A DNA stretch of 40,004 nucleotides from Firmicutes bacterium UBA6132 (GCA_002435835.1 DIVM01000354.1:1-40004); one strand, 5' to 3'. Shown: positions 8,107 through 17,029, counted from the first letter of the stretch. Numbers and translations are program-made. The notes: generated by a model not told the origin, from the sequence alone.

Positions 8107-10479
8107 TTAATTAAACGACTGTTCCGTTCTATCTATAATTTCATCTTGTAATGCTTTTTCAAGGTTGTTGAAGTTATCTGAATAACCTGCAACACGAACT
8201 ATTAAATCTTTATGTTCTTCTGGATTTTTTTGTGCTTCAATTAATGTTGCTCTGTCAACTACATTAAACTGAATGTGGTGCCCATTCATGCAAAAATATG
8301 ATCTAATTAAAGCTGATACATTGTTTAATCCTTCTTCTCCTTGTATTGATGATGGAGTGAATTTTTGATTTAACAGAGTACCTCCTGTTGATGTGTGATC
8401 CATTTTAGCACATGACTTTATAACTGCTGTTGGTCCATTTGTATCTGCACCTTTTTCTGGAGAAATACCATCTGTAACTGGCTTATTTGCTAATCTACCA
8501 TTTGCTGATGCTGTCATAACTCCACCAAAATAAATATGACATGTTGTTGGAAGCATATCTATTTGGTAAGTTCCACCACAAACTGTTTTTCTTCCTCTTA
8601 TGTTATCTCTTATATTAGAAAATACATCAAGCATTATATCATCAGCATAGTCATTATCATTTCCGTATTTAGGTGTATGATTTAAAACTAAATTGTGAAT
8701 CATCTCATATCCTTCAAAGTTTGCATCTATTGCTGATAAAAGTTCTTTCATAGTAAATCTTTTTTCATCAAATACATTATATTTAATTGATGCTAAACAA
8801 TCAGTGATAGTTCCTATACCAACTATTTGAATATATCTTGTGTTATATTTTGAACCGCCTGCATTATAATCCTTGCCACTTTCTTTGCAGCCTGTTGTTA
8901 AAACTGACATAAATGGAGTAGGCATCTGAGTAGCAAATATTTTTTCTATTACATTGTTTCCTCTTATTTTCACATTTACCATATATTCAATTTGTTTCAT
9001 ATATGCATCATATAGTTCTTCATATGATTTAAAATCTTCAGGATTCCCTGTTTTTAAACCTATTTGTTTGTCTGTATATTTGTCAAATCCATTGTTCATT
9101 GTAAGTTCAAATATTTTAGGTACATTTAAATATCCTGTTAATACATATGCTTCTCTTCCATGGCATCCTGTTTCAACACAACCACTTGAACCACCAAAGC
9201 GAGCATCTTCTAATGTTTTTCCTGCATTAAGTAATTCTTGAATTAATTCTTCTGTGTTATAAAATGCTGGCTGCCCCCAACCTTTTCTTGAAATTTCTAC
9301 TGATCTTTTCAAAAATTCATCAGGTGTTTTCTCACTTATTTGTACATTTGAACTTGGTTGTAAAAGTCTCATTTCATCCATTGCATCAAGGATGATGTAT
9401 GAAATATCATTAACACCATTTTCTCCTGTATAAGGATTAATTCCGCCTGTGTTTATATTTGCAAAGTCAGTGTAAGTTCCACTTTCTTTTAATGTTATGC
9501 CTACTTTTGGAGGAGCTGGTTGATTATTGAATTTAATGAATAAGCATTCCATTAATTCTCTTGCTTTATCATAATCAATTTTTTCTTCTTCCAATTCTTT
9601 CTTATAGAAAGGATATAAATATTGGTCAAATCTTCCTGGTGAAAAAGCATCCCAAGTGTTAGTTTCTGTAGTTACTCCTATATGAACGAACCAGTACATT
9701 TGAAGTGCCTGAGCATATGTTTCCGGCTTATGTGCAGGAACAACATCACAGTTTCCTGCAATCCATAATAATTCTTCTTTTCTTTTAGAATTCGTTTCAT
9801 TAGCTGCTAATTCTCTTGCATATGCAGCATATCTTTGTCCATAAATCATTATTGCATCACAAGAAATTGCCATTGCTTGAAGTTGAGCTTTTTTATTATA
9901 TGCTTCTTTATCATTTAAAAAGTCAAGTTGCTCAATAGCCTCTTCTATTTCTTGTTTGAATTCTATAAATCCTTTGTGATAAAATTTATCATCTGCAACA
10001 GTATGACCCGGTGCTCTTTGTTCCATAAACTCTGTAAACATACCTGCTGCGTAGCAATCTTTCCACTCTGGTGTCATAGAAGCAAGAATTCTATCCCTTG
10101 TTGATTTATTTTCCCAATAAGGAAGAATTTTTTCAGCTTGAACTGCTTTATCTTCTTCATTTACTTTGAAGTTAATATATTTTCTTTCATTCATTACAGT
10201 CATATCTTCTATAGTGTGAGCACAAAGTTCCGGGAATGTTGGAACAACTTGTGGTCCTTCACTTTTCTCACCAATTATTAACTCATTTTCACCTATATAT
10301 AACTTTCTATTTTCCATTAAATATTTAAAGTTTAATGCGCGTAATACTGGTGTTTCAACTGTTCCATAATATTTTTGATAAAATTCCGTTTCTAATAAAG
10401 CTCTCTCTAAACTTACACTTGGCTGTGTGGAAGCACTTTCTTCTCTTAATTTTTTAGTTCTTTCAGTATAACCTCTCAT
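8107..10479 (-). CDS. hypD: trans-4-hydroxy-L-proline dehydratase (glycyl radical enzyme)
   Basis: This 790-residue glycyl radical enzyme dehydrates trans-4-hydroxy-L-proline to 1-pyrroline-5-carboxylate, which P5C reductase can turn into proline. The catalytic pair is Cys434/Glu436 in GCVETGC, the tyrosine of VLTGY is residue 450, and the glycyl radical is Gly765 in RVAGYSD. These are the positions I recall for Clostridioides difficile HypD. FMEQRAPGHT (151-160), NTWDAFSPGR (274-283) and the KES..YTDF segment (331-339) also match the HypD active-site regions. GCVETGC separates it from choline and glycerol lyases (GCVEP) and from pyruvate formate-lyase (adjacent Cys-Cys). Its GGAGG site lies inside the last codons of hypE, so the two genes are coupled. 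No proC gene is in the window. Confidence 0.93.
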   Translation of the reverse strand: MRGYTERTKKLREESASTQPSVSLERALLETEFYQKYYGTVETPVLRALNFKYLMENRKLYIGENELIIGEKSEGPQVVPTFPELCAHTIEDMTVMNERKYINFKVNEEDKAVQAEKILPYWENKSTRDRILASMTPEWKDCYAAGMFTEFMEQRAPGHTVADDKFYHKGFIEFKQEIEEAIEQLDFLNDKEAYNKKAQLQAMAISCDAIMIYGQRYAAYARELAANETNSKRKEELLWIAGNCDVVPAHKPETYAQALQMYWFVHIGVTTETNTWDAFSPGRFDQYLYPFYKKELEEEKIDYDKARELMECLFIKFNNQPAPPKVGITLKESGTYTDFANINTGGINPYTGENGVNDISYIILDAMDEMRLLQPSSNVQISEKTPDEFLKRSVEISRKGWGQPAFYNTEELIQELLNAGKTLEDARFGGSSGCVETGCHGREAYVLTGYLNVPKIFELTMNNGFDKYTDKQIGLKTGNPEDFKSYEELYDAYMKQIEYMVNVKIRGNNVIEKIFATQMPTPFMSVLTTGCKESGKDYNAGGSKYNTRYIQIVGIGTITDCLASIKYNVFDEKRFTMKELLSAIDANFEGYEMIHNLVLNHTPKYGNDNDYADDIMLDVFSNIRDNIRGRKTVCGGTYQIDMLPTTCHIYFGGVMTASANGRLANKPVTDGISPEKGADTNGPTAVIKSCAKMDHTSTGGTLLNQKFTPSSIQGEEGLNNVSALIRSYFCMNGHHIQFNVVDRATLIEAQKNPEEHKDLIVRVAGYSDNFNNLEKALQDEIIDRTEQSFN

Positions 10480-10480
10480 A

Positions 10481-11380
10481 CTAACCTCCTATTTTTACAT
10501 TATAATTATTTGATTCAAACATTTCCTTGAAAATTTGCATCTTTTCTTCCGATGGCTTTTTCATTTTATGATCTTCATAAATCATGTTTAATTTTTTGTA
10601 TTTATGTTTTGCTATGTCATGATATGGAAGTAAATTAATCTTTTTAATATTTAAATTTTCAATAAACTTTAATACTTCTTTAATATGTTTTTCATCTGCA
10701 TTGACGCCTTCAACTATTATCATTCTTAAATTAATATTGTTATGAATTAGGGATAGTTTCTTTAAATTCTCTAAAATTAATTTGTTTGATATACCTACGA
10801 ATTCTTTATGTTTTTCATCATCCATTACTTTTAAATCATATAAAAATACATCTGTATATGGTGCAACTCTTTTTAAGTTTTCAAAATTTACATCTCCACA
10901 AGTATCAACAGCAGTATGGATATTATTTTCTTTTAATTTTTTTAATAGTTCTTCAACAAAATCAATTTGAATTAATGGCTCACCGCCTGAAACAGTTACA
11001 CCTCCATTTGAATGCTCATAAAAAACTTTATCTTTAATAACTTCTTTTAACACTTCATCCACTGTGTACTCTTTGCCTGCAATCTGTCTTGCACCCGGAA
11101 TGCAATAAATTACACATTCACCGCAATGATTGCATTTATTATTATCAGTAAGCACTACATTATTTTCTATCCTTACTGCATTTTGAGGACATACTTCTAC
11201 ACATTTTCCACATAAAACGCATTTATTTATGTCATGAAGAATTTCCTTTTGTGTATTTTGACTTTCTGGATTGTGGCACCACAAACATTTTAAGGGGCAA
11301 CCCTTAAAAAACACCGTAGTTCTTATTCCTGGTCCATCATGGACAGAAAATTTTTGTATATTAAAAATAGTTGCTTTCAT
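10481..11380 (-). CDS. hypE: HypD-activating enzyme (radical SAM glycyl radical activase)
   Basis: This 299-residue radical SAM protein carries the activase motif C-x3-C-x2-C (Cys28, Cys32, Cys35, in FKGCPLKCLWCHNP). It is followed by a two-cluster ferredoxin insert (Cys53/56/59/63 and Cys82/85/88/92). YTVDEVL and NGGVTVSGGEPL (about 120-136) are standard for glycyl radical activating enzymes. It generates the Gly765 radical on HypD using S-adenosylmethionine and a reduced [4Fe-4S] cluster. It is the first gene of the operon; hypD starts one base after it ends. The start at 11380 has GGAGA 6 bases upstream. A sigma-54 type promoter lies about 35 bases upstream of the start. Confidence 0.92.
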   Translation of the reverse strand: MKATIFNIQKFSVHDGPGIRTTVFFKGCPLKCLWCHNPESQNTQKEILHDINKCVLCGKCVEVCPQNAVRIENNVVLTDNNKCNHCGECVIYCIPGARQIAGKEYTVDEVLKEVIKDKVFYEHSNGGVTVSGGEPLIQIDFVEELLKKLKENNIHTAVDTCGDVNFENLKRVAPYTDVFLYDLKVMDDEKHKEFVGISNKLILENLKKLSLIHNNINLRMIIVEGVNADEKHIKEVLKFIENLNIKKINLLPYHDIAKHKYKKLNMIYEDHKMKKPSEEKMQIFKEMFESNNYNVKIGG

Positions 11381-11414
11381 TTTATCTCCATAATTTTTAT
11401 TTCAATAATATACA

Positions 11415-11430
11415 TGCAATCTTCATGCCA
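11415..11430 (-). promoter_or_regulatory. sigma-54 (-24/-12) promoter of hypE-hypD
   Basis: In the minus direction the sequence is TGGCATGAAGATTGCA. GG and GC are spaced exactly as in the sigma-54 consensus TGGCAC-N5-TTGCW, with one accepted change (T for C). It lies 35 bases before hypE with no gene between. Expression would need an enhancer-binding protein; the one at 14976-16997 or one outside the window could serve. Confidence 0.78.
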
Positions 11431-11533
11431 ATTATTCTATATTAAATTTCAACACTTTTTGTTAATATGATTGTTTTTGTATGATTTATTTTACATGTAG
11501 TAGTGGCGGAATTTTTGACAGTTGTAATTTTTA

Positions 11534-11565
11534 TAGATAAGTTTATGTGCTTTCTTTAGATAAGT
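11534..11565 (-). promoter_or_regulatory. direct repeats, candidate enhancer sites for the hyp promoter
   Basis: TAGATAAGT occurs twice in the same orientation (11534-11542 and 11557-11565), 23 bp apart, about two helical turns. It lies about 105-135 bases upstream of the -24 element. That is the usual position for binding sites of sigma-54 activators. Function is inferred from position only. Confidence 0.45.
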
Positions 11566-11600
11566 AAACTAAAAAAATCATCTTCGATGCTTTACTAATG

Positions 11601-11649
11601 ATGACAAAAATAAAGGGGCGATATGTGCGCGCCACTTTATTTTTGTCAT
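11601..11649 (-). terminator. long hairpin at the end of the Nudix gene
   Basis: ATGACAAAAATAAAG (11601-11615) pairs with CTTTATTTTTGTCAT (11635-11649) around a GC-rich centre (GGGGCG...CGCGCC). The hairpin overlaps the stop codon of the Nudix gene. The A/T-rich outer stem supplies a U-run in both directions. It insulates the GDT1-Nudix unit from the hyp promoter. Confidence 0.75.
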
Positions 11650-12260
11650 TTTAATTTTTGTATAAAACTATATGTTATTTTAGCAGTAAGTCCCCAAATA
11701 ACATATTTATTGTATTTATAAAAATAAATTGGATTTCTTATTTCCCTCCAATTGTATTCAACACCGTTATTAATCATGTGGTGCGGAAAATTATCTTCTG
11801 TTTTTGGATAATAGCTTATATAATGTTTTTCTGGCTCATTTTCAAGAAAAAAGGAAATGGGCACAGTAAAAAGTTCTGACACTTCATCTTTATTATATTT
11901 AAGTTTAGAAATATCCGTATTTTTAACATGTCCAAGAAATGGATAAACTACAGAATCATTTCTGGCAGGAGCAAAAGAAAAATCAAGTTCTGAAATAATT
12001 TCTATATTATGTTTTTCAACTCCTATTTCTTCCCACGTTTCTCTAATAGCTGCATCCACTGGTTCTTCATCTTCTTCTATTGATCCTCCTGGAAAAGAAA
12101 TTTCTCCAGGTTGTTTTATTGATTTCGATCTAACTTCGTATATAATATTTAATTCATTATTTATTTCTATTAATGGAACTAATACTGAAAAATTTGAATT
12201 TTCTTCTATGGATTTTGCTTTCGAGTTTTTTAATATATTTTTGATTTGTTCTATATTCAT
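11646..12260 (-). CDS. Nudix hydrolase, coenzyme A pyrophosphatase type
   Basis: This 204-residue protein has a complete Nudix box G-x5-E-x7-RETWEEIGV starting at GSIEEDE (about residues 59-81). It is preceded by RSKSIKQPGEISFPGG, which resembles the UPF0035 signature of CoA diphosphatases (NudL/YeaB type). Those enzymes split CoA and its derivatives into 4'-phosphopantetheine and 3',5'-ADP. The upstream signature here is imperfect, so another nucleotide-linked pyrophosphate is possible. It starts 9 bases after the GDT1-family gene with AAGGAAG as ribosome site, so the two form an operon. Confidence 0.85.
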   Translation of the reverse strand: MNIEQIKNILKNSKAKSIEENSNFSVLVPLIEINNELNIIYEVRSKSIKQPGEISFPGGSIEEDEEPVDAAIRETWEEIGVEKHNIEIISELDFSFAPARNDSVVYPFLGHVKNTDISKLKYNKDEVSELFTVPISFFLENEPEKHYISYYPKTEDNFPHHMINNGVEYNWREIRNPIYFYKYNKYVIWGLTAKITYSFIQKLK

Positions 12261-12269
12261 AATACTTCC

Positions 12270-12926
12270 TTATTTATTCATTACTAATTTTGATATTTGA
12301 AAAAATGAAATAAAGACAATTGTCATAACAAAAATAGCTTGATAAGTTATATTGTTTATAAAAATATTACATGATGCAAATATTTTTACTATACCAAAAA
12401 TAATAAAAATTATTCCAGATATTGTTTTCATTATATATGATGGTATGTGCTTAGTCAATGTAGTTCCAATAATAATTCCAATTAATCCAATTGTCATCAT
12501 TCCTAATGTAGAACCTAATAAAACTATGAAAGGATACTGTGATTCCATTGAAATAGTCATAGCAGTAAGCTGTGTTTTGTCACCTAATTCAGCTAATAAA
12601 AATGTTATAGCAACTGTTAATACTGGTCCGCATTTATAATATTTATTACTACAACTTTCATCTTTTTCATTAACAAATGATAAAAATCCAAACAAAATAA
12701 AAATTGCACCTGTGAAAATTTGCAATAAATAAGTTTCAATTATATTAGAAACACAATTACCTACAATAATTGCAACACTATGATTTAATATAATACCTAT
12801 AAACATCCCAGCAAAAACTTGTTTAGGTGAATATTTTGCTGCACATGTCATCACTAAAAATTGTGATTTATCACCAAGTTCGGCAACAAAAATTAATAAA
12901 AATGTTTTTATAAATTCTATTAGCAT
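12270..12926 (-). CDS. TMEM165/GDT1 (UPF0016) family cation exporter
   Basis: This 218-residue membrane protein has six spans in two homologous halves. Each half carries the family signature: ELGDKS at 16-21 and ELGDKT at 113-118. Family members move Mn2+ and/or Ca2+ out of the cytoplasm, probably in exchange for protons. The central loop (86-100, with several Cys and Tyr) is poorly conserved in the family. The start at 12926 follows AGGAGA. The upstream 220 bases are AT-rich and do not contain the manganese (yybP-ykoY) riboswitch that often precedes such genes. Confidence 0.9.
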   Translation of the reverse strand: MLIEFIKTFLLIFVAELGDKSQFLVMTCAAKYSPKQVFAGMFIGIILNHSVAIIVGNCVSNIIETYLLQIFTGAIFILFGFLSFVNEKDESCSNKYYKCGPVLTVAITFLLAELGDKTQLTAMTISMESQYPFIVLLGSTLGMMTIGLIGIIIGTTLTKHIPSYIMKTISGIIFIIFGIVKIFASCNIFINNITYQAIFVMTIVFISFFQISKLVMNK

Positions 12927-12987
12927 AATGTCTCCTAATTAAATTATAATATATAATGGAATTAAGTTATATTACAAATATAAGTAT

Positions 12988-13008
12988 TAATAATAATAAT
13001 AATAATAA
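12988..13008. repeat. (TAA)7 trinucleotide microsatellite
   Basis: Seven perfect TAA units lie in the divergent promoter region between the GDT1-family gene and the glycosyltransferase. Length changes here could alter promoter spacing, but nothing in the sequence shows that it does. Confidence 0.9.
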
Positions 13009-13147
13009 AATATTATAATTATTAAATAATTTATTATTAACAAAATATAACTTTAAATATTTAATTATCTATATTATAATATTGTTTAACCCTTAATATA
13101 AGAACATCTTTAAATAATTTTTAAAAATCATGTAAAAGGATGATACT

Positions 13148-14263
13148 ATGGATTTTAGAGTTTTAATTACTACTGCACCATTTGGCAATGGCCATAAAAT
13201 GGTTGCAACTGCATTGAAAAATGCATTTACAAACAAAGGCTATCACAATGTATTTGTTGTTGATTTATTTACTGAAGCCCATCCTCATATAACTGAAACA
13301 ATAAAGAGGGCATACATTAAAAGTTATAATCTTGGAGAAGCATATTCTTTCTTGTATTATGGATCTGAAAAACTTGTTGATAAAAAAGTAATGGACTTAT
13401 ATAAAAATTTTGGATATAAAAAATTAAATGAAATTTCTAAAGAATTTAAACCTGATATTATAATTAATACATTTCCTATTCTTGCATCTTTAAAAATTAA
13501 AAATTTAGCTGGGAAGAACATACCTGTATTTAATATAGTAACTGACTTCTATGTTCATAAATTATGGCTAAGCGAAGAAATAGATAAACTTTATGTTGCA
13601 ACAAATGAACTTCAAGAAGAAATTAGAAAAATGAATATTCCAATTGAAAAAACCGTTGTAACTGGAATACCTATAAGAGATGCCTTCGACGAAATGGATA
13701 ATATTAATAAAATTTTTAGAAAATATAAATTTAATAGAAATAAAAAAATAGTTTTAATAAATTCAGGTGCATTTGGAGTTTTTAAAGATACTAAATCTGT
13801 TTGTATGGAACTATGCAAGCAAGTAAATATTGAAGTAGCAGTTGTTTGTGGCAACAACAAAGAATTAAAAGCTTCTTTAGATAAATTACCATATAAAAAT
13901 TTAAAAGTTTTCGGTTTTATAGAAGATATTCATGAACTCTATAAAATAGCATCATGTATGATTACAAAATCAGGTGGAATAACATTAAGTGAAGCATTAG
14001 CAGTTCAACTTCCATTAATTATCAACAAACCTGTACCAGGTCAAGAAAAAGAAAATGCATTATATTTTGAAAAAAAAGGTGCTGCTATAATAGCTAATCA
14101 TAAAAGCGATATTATAAACAGCACATTAGAATTAATCAACAATCCAGCTATATTAGATATGATGAAAAAGAATATGAAAAAAATGTACAATAAATCATCC
14201 TCAGATATTATTGTGGAAGATGTTGTTGAGAGCATTGAAAATAACGAATTTAAACAAAAATAA
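13148..14263 (+). CDS. MGDG-synthase/UgtP-like processive glycolipid glycosyltransferase
   Basis: This 371-residue GT28-type enzyme has an N-terminal MGDG-synthase domain (TAPFGNGHKMVATALKNAF at 9-27, then VVDLFTEAHP). The C-terminal nucleotide-sugar half contains ITKSGGITLSEALAVQLPLI (about 272-291) and PGQEKENA. Such enzymes add glucose or galactose to diacylglycerol on the inner membrane face, giving glycolipids that can anchor lipoteichoic acid. The N-terminal GNGH motif is the acceptor-binding loop; the SGGxTxxEA segment binds the sugar nucleotide. The start follows AAAGGATG. It is one of only two plus-strand genes here and ends in a convergent terminator. Confidence 0.88.
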   Translation: MDFRVLITTAPFGNGHKMVATALKNAFTNKGYHNVFVVDLFTEAHPHITETIKRAYIKSYNLGEAYSFLYYGSEKLVDKKVMDLYKNFGYKKLNEISKEFKPDIIINTFPILASLKIKNLAGKNIPVFNIVTDFYVHKLWLSEEIDKLYVATNELQEEIRKMNIPIEKTVVTGIPIRDAFDEMDNINKIFRKYKFNRNKKIVLINSGAFGVFKDTKSVCMELCKQVNIEVAVVCGNNKELKASLDKLPYKNLKVFGFIEDIHELYKIASCMITKSGGITLSEALAVQLPLIINKPVPGQEKENALYFEKKGAAIIANHKSDIINSTLELINNPAILDMMKKNMKKMYNKSSSDIIVEDVVESIENNEFKQK

Positions 14264-14290
14264 ACCTTGTATTAAGGTTTATTTTTGTTA
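14252..14290. terminator. bidirectional terminator between convergent genes
   Basis: AACAAAAATAAACCTT and AAGGTTTATTTTTGTT form a stem of about 16 bp with a 5-base loop. It spans the stop codon of the glycosyltransferase and the 3' end of the YaiI/YqxD gene. A/U-rich flanks serve both strands. Confidence 0.85.
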
Positions 14291-14739
14291 TTTTTATTTC
14301 CTAATTTTTCATTTAAAACTTTGTAAAGACATTTTTTAAAGTTTTCATCCTGCTCTTTAGTTCTTTTAGATGGACCTTTTGTTTTTACACCCATTTTTCT
14401 TATTATTTGACCCAGATGTCTTGACTCAAGCAAATTATCTATATTATTATTATTGATAAAAAATCCTGCACTGTGTATTACTGCAGAAGCTTTCTTTAAT
14501 ACTAAACTAGCTAATCCATAATCCTGAGTTACTAATATATCATCCTGCTTAAAAATTTGAACGATTTTATAATCAACTGCATCCCTACCCTGTTCAACAA
14601 TCATAATTTGAAAATCACTCACAATATAATGGTCCATATCAACTACTATTATTAATTCAATTCCAAATTCACGAGCTGCCTTTTCACATATTTCCTTTAC
14701 CTGATGTGGGCAAGCATCTCCATCTATTATTATTCTCAT
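14272..14739 (-). CDS. YaiI/YqxD family protein (UPF0178, DUF188)
   Basis: This protein of 155 residues begins MRIIIDGDACPHQVKEI and contains VTQDYGLASLVL and the late GPSKRTKEQDENFKKCL segment, all typical of UPF0178. The family has a PIN-like Asp-rich N-terminus (DGDACP) and may be a nuclease, but no activity is established to my knowledge. The start at 14739 is chosen because AAGGAGAAT lies just upstream. A longer frame opening at 14778 would run into a palindromic repeat and is rejected. The 3' end lies in the convergent terminator. Confidence 0.88.
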   Translation of the reverse strand: MRIIIDGDACPHQVKEICEKAAREFGIELIIVVDMDHYIVSDFQIMIVEQGRDAVDYKIVQIFKQDDILVTQDYGLASLVLKKASAVIHSAGFFINNNNIDNLLESRHLGQIIRKMGVKTKGPSKRTKEQDENFKKCLYKVLNEKLGNKNNKNKP

Positions 14740-14768
14740 ATTGATTCTCCTTGTATAATAAAAATTGC

Positions 14769-14847
14769 GGCTCATCATCTTGAGCTATAGCGAAGTATCT
14801 TATAATTTCAACATTTTTAGATTCTTCGTTGCCACTCAGAATGACAT
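14769..14847. repeat. dispersed-type palindromic repeat
   Basis: Two imperfect arms (about 14772-14800 and 14819-14845) contain TCTTGAG...CGAAGTATCT and AGATTCTTCG...CTCAGAATGA in inverted order around an AT-rich loop. The TTCTTCG...CTCAGAATGACA half closely resembles a palindromic repeat that I recall as scattered in many bacterial genomes. It lies directly upstream of the YaiI/YqxD gene and would fold as a long hairpin. The intergenic stretch to 14975 holds nothing else I recognise. Confidence 0.65.
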
Positions 14848-14975
14848 ATATACTTTTTAGGTAATCCCATTATATTACATAAAGTATATATAGTATATTA
14901 TGTACAATCCTTATTTTTGATATCTATATTAATAAATTTGCTCAAGTTTTAAAAAAAGCACTTTAATATTTAATA

Positions 14976-16997
14976 TCACTTATTTTTTATATATTGAATA
15001 CCCTTATCTGTTAAAACAGTTGCATGTTTTCCTCTTTTTTTATTTATAAAACCAAGTTTTTCAAGTACTTCAAGTCTATTTCTAATTTTTGATTCAGTTA
15101 AATTTAAGCCTTCTTCATTTAATTTTTCTTTAATTTTTTCCCTTCCAGCTGATATATTTAAACTTTGTAAAAATTTAATAGACTTTAAAATAGAAATCAT
15201 TTCATCATTTAAATTTACTTCATTTTTTTCACAATCATAATCATCCATTATAATTTCTTCTTCAAAAAATTTTCGGTCAGGAAGATCTGATAAAGAAAGA
15301 GTATTGCCTATTCTTACGGCAAGCATATATTTTATTGTACTTTCAAGTTCCCTAACATTACCAAGCCACATGTATTTTTTAAATTCATTTATTACACTAT
15401 CATTTATCTTTATTTCAGCTGTTGTATCAGCTTTAATAAAATATGATACAAGATCTTCTATATCACCTTTTCTCTCTCTCAATGGAGGCAAATATATATA
15501 TCCTATTTTTAGCCTATAATATAAATCAGCTCTGAACTCTTTTTTAAAAACCATATTTCTTAAATTTCTATTAGTAGCTGCAACAATTCTTACGTCTACC
15601 TTTTTAATAGCATTTCCTCCTAAAGGAAGAAATTCTTTTTCTTGAAGTACTCTCAAAAGTTTTGTTTGAACTTTAGGTGATACATCACCTATTTCATCTA
15701 AAAATATTGTTCCGCCATCTGCTAATTCAAACAAACCTACTTTTCCTCCCTTTTTAGCTCCTGTAAATGCACCTTCTTCATATCCAAAAAGTTCGCTTTC
15801 TATAAGATCATCTGGTAAAGCACTAAAATTTACAGCAATAAAAGGACCATACTTTCTGCTTGAGTTATTGTGTATTGCACTTGCAAAAAGCTCTTTACCC
15901 GTTCCGCTTTCCCCTTCTATTAAAACTGAGAGCTCAGATTTTGATAGCTTTAAGCTTATATTTTTAGTTTCATTTAAAGCATTGCTATGACCAATTATAT
16001 TTTCAAAATTATGTTTTGCAAAATGCCCTTTCAATAACAAATCTTGATTATATCTATTTTTAATACTTAAATTTTCATCCCTATTTATAATAAGAACTAT
16101 ATTATTGCTCTTTGGTATAATAAATTTAGATATTTTAACGTCATTGCCTTTTATTATTAAAGACCTATTTTCATATATTTCGCTGCTAAAAAAATAAGGC
16201 AAAAGCTCTTTATCCACTATACTTTTTATATTTTTATATTCTATATTTTTTTCTATGGAAAATATTTTTTTCATTTCATCATTAGCATAATTAATGTAGC
16301 CATCTTGATCATAAACAATTATACCGTTTACAAGACTGTTTACTATATTATTAAGATAACCATTTAGCGTATTTACATTATTATTAATAGTAGATATTCG
16401 CTTTGATACATTTATGATTTTTTGCATATATTTTTTAGTTATAAAAGTGGTATCCATATGGGATAAATTTAATTTATCCATTATATTGTAAAGTGAATTT
16501 ATATCAATTATTCTTGGTCCTAAATTTATAACATTGGAAACACATGATGGTACTTTATCTATTTCCCCTGGTGTTATAGCAGTTTTAAGTTTTTTGTAAT
16601 GACTTACTTTAGGGTAATATGGATAATATTTAATATGATTTAAACCAAGTTCTAATAAATCATTTATAGATTTTTCAGTTGTATCTTTTTCATCATTAAC
16701 TAATAAAACTTCTTCACCAACAGGTATATCTGCGACTAAGTCAATAAAATCAAAGTTTACGCTTCTTTCACATACAACCATATTTTTACAATCGTATTTT
16801 ATATTATTTTCATCCAGTTCCTTTTTCATAGTTAAACTTGATATTATTAACAACTCGCATTTAAGTTCAGGAATTAAACCTTCTTCAGATGCATATGTTT
16901 CAATTATATAAGAATTCGGTATAAATTCTTTAAGCTGTTTATATAAGCATACCATTGTGGTTTTAGAACCTGTAACTAAAATAATTTTATTTTGCAT
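14976..16997 (-). CDS. sigma-54 enhancer-binding transcriptional regulator
   Basis: This 673-residue activator has four parts. Residues 1-190 form a sensor region of no named family that I know. A PAS-like domain follows at about 212-310 (GIIVYDQDGYINYAND). A full AAA+ sigma-54 interaction domain spans 335-560: Walker A GESGTGKE 362-369, GAFTGA 409-414, Walker B GGTIFLDEIGD 428-438 and the RADLYYRL sensor. The C-terminus is a winged helix (about 595-673), unusual in place of the common Fis-type helix-turn-helix. GAFTGA contacts sigma-54, so it should be fully competent. It lies next to iadA and the YfcC transporter, whose promoter is of sigma-54 type with phased upstream repeats; it is their likely activator, sensing a peptide or amino-acid signal. 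Confidence 0.9.
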   Translation of the reverse strand: MQNKIILVTGSKTTMVCLYKQLKEFIPNSYIIETYASEEGLIPELKCELLIISSLTMKKELDENNIKYDCKNMVVCERSVNFDFIDLVADIPVGEEVLLVNDEKDTTEKSINDLLELGLNHIKYYPYYPKVSHYKKLKTAITPGEIDKVPSCVSNVINLGPRIIDINSLYNIMDKLNLSHMDTTFITKKYMQKIINVSKRISTINNNVNTLNGYLNNIVNSLVNGIIVYDQDGYINYANDEMKKIFSIEKNIEYKNIKSIVDKELLPYFFSSEIYENRSLIIKGNDVKISKFIIPKSNNIVLIINRDENLSIKNRYNQDLLLKGHFAKHNFENIIGHSNALNETKNISLKLSKSELSVLIEGESGTGKELFASAIHNNSSRKYGPFIAVNFSALPDDLIESELFGYEEGAFTGAKKGGKVGLFELADGGTIFLDEIGDVSPKVQTKLLRVLQEKEFLPLGGNAIKKVDVRIVAATNRNLRNMVFKKEFRADLYYRLKIGYIYLPPLRERKGDIEDLVSYFIKADTTAEIKINDSVINEFKKYMWLGNVRELESTIKYMLAVRIGNTLSLSDLPDRKFFEEEIIMDDYDCEKNEVNLNDEMISILKSIKFLQSLNISAGREKIKEKLNEEGLNLTESKIRNRLEVLEKLGFINKKRGKHATVLTDKGIQYIKNK

Positions 16998-17029
16998 AAT
17001 ATTATCCTTTGACTTATTAGTTTATTATC

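Noticed and set aside
8107..10479. Pyruvate formate-lyase, choline TMA-lyase or glycerol dehydratase identity for the glycyl radical enzyme
   Set aside because: The active-site motif is GCVETGC with Cys434/Glu436 and other HypD-specific segments, not adjacent Cys-Cys (PFL) or GCVEP (choline and diol lyases).
12927..13147. Manganese (yybP-ykoY) riboswitch expected upstream of a GDT1-family exporter
   Set aside because: The leader is almost pure A/T with a TAA microsatellite and has none of the conserved G-rich yybP-ykoY elements.
14740..14778. N-terminal extension of the YaiI/YqxD protein (13 extra residues)
   Set aside because: The extension overlaps a palindromic repeat, while the internal ATG at 14739 has a good AAGGAG site and gives the family's normal N-terminus.
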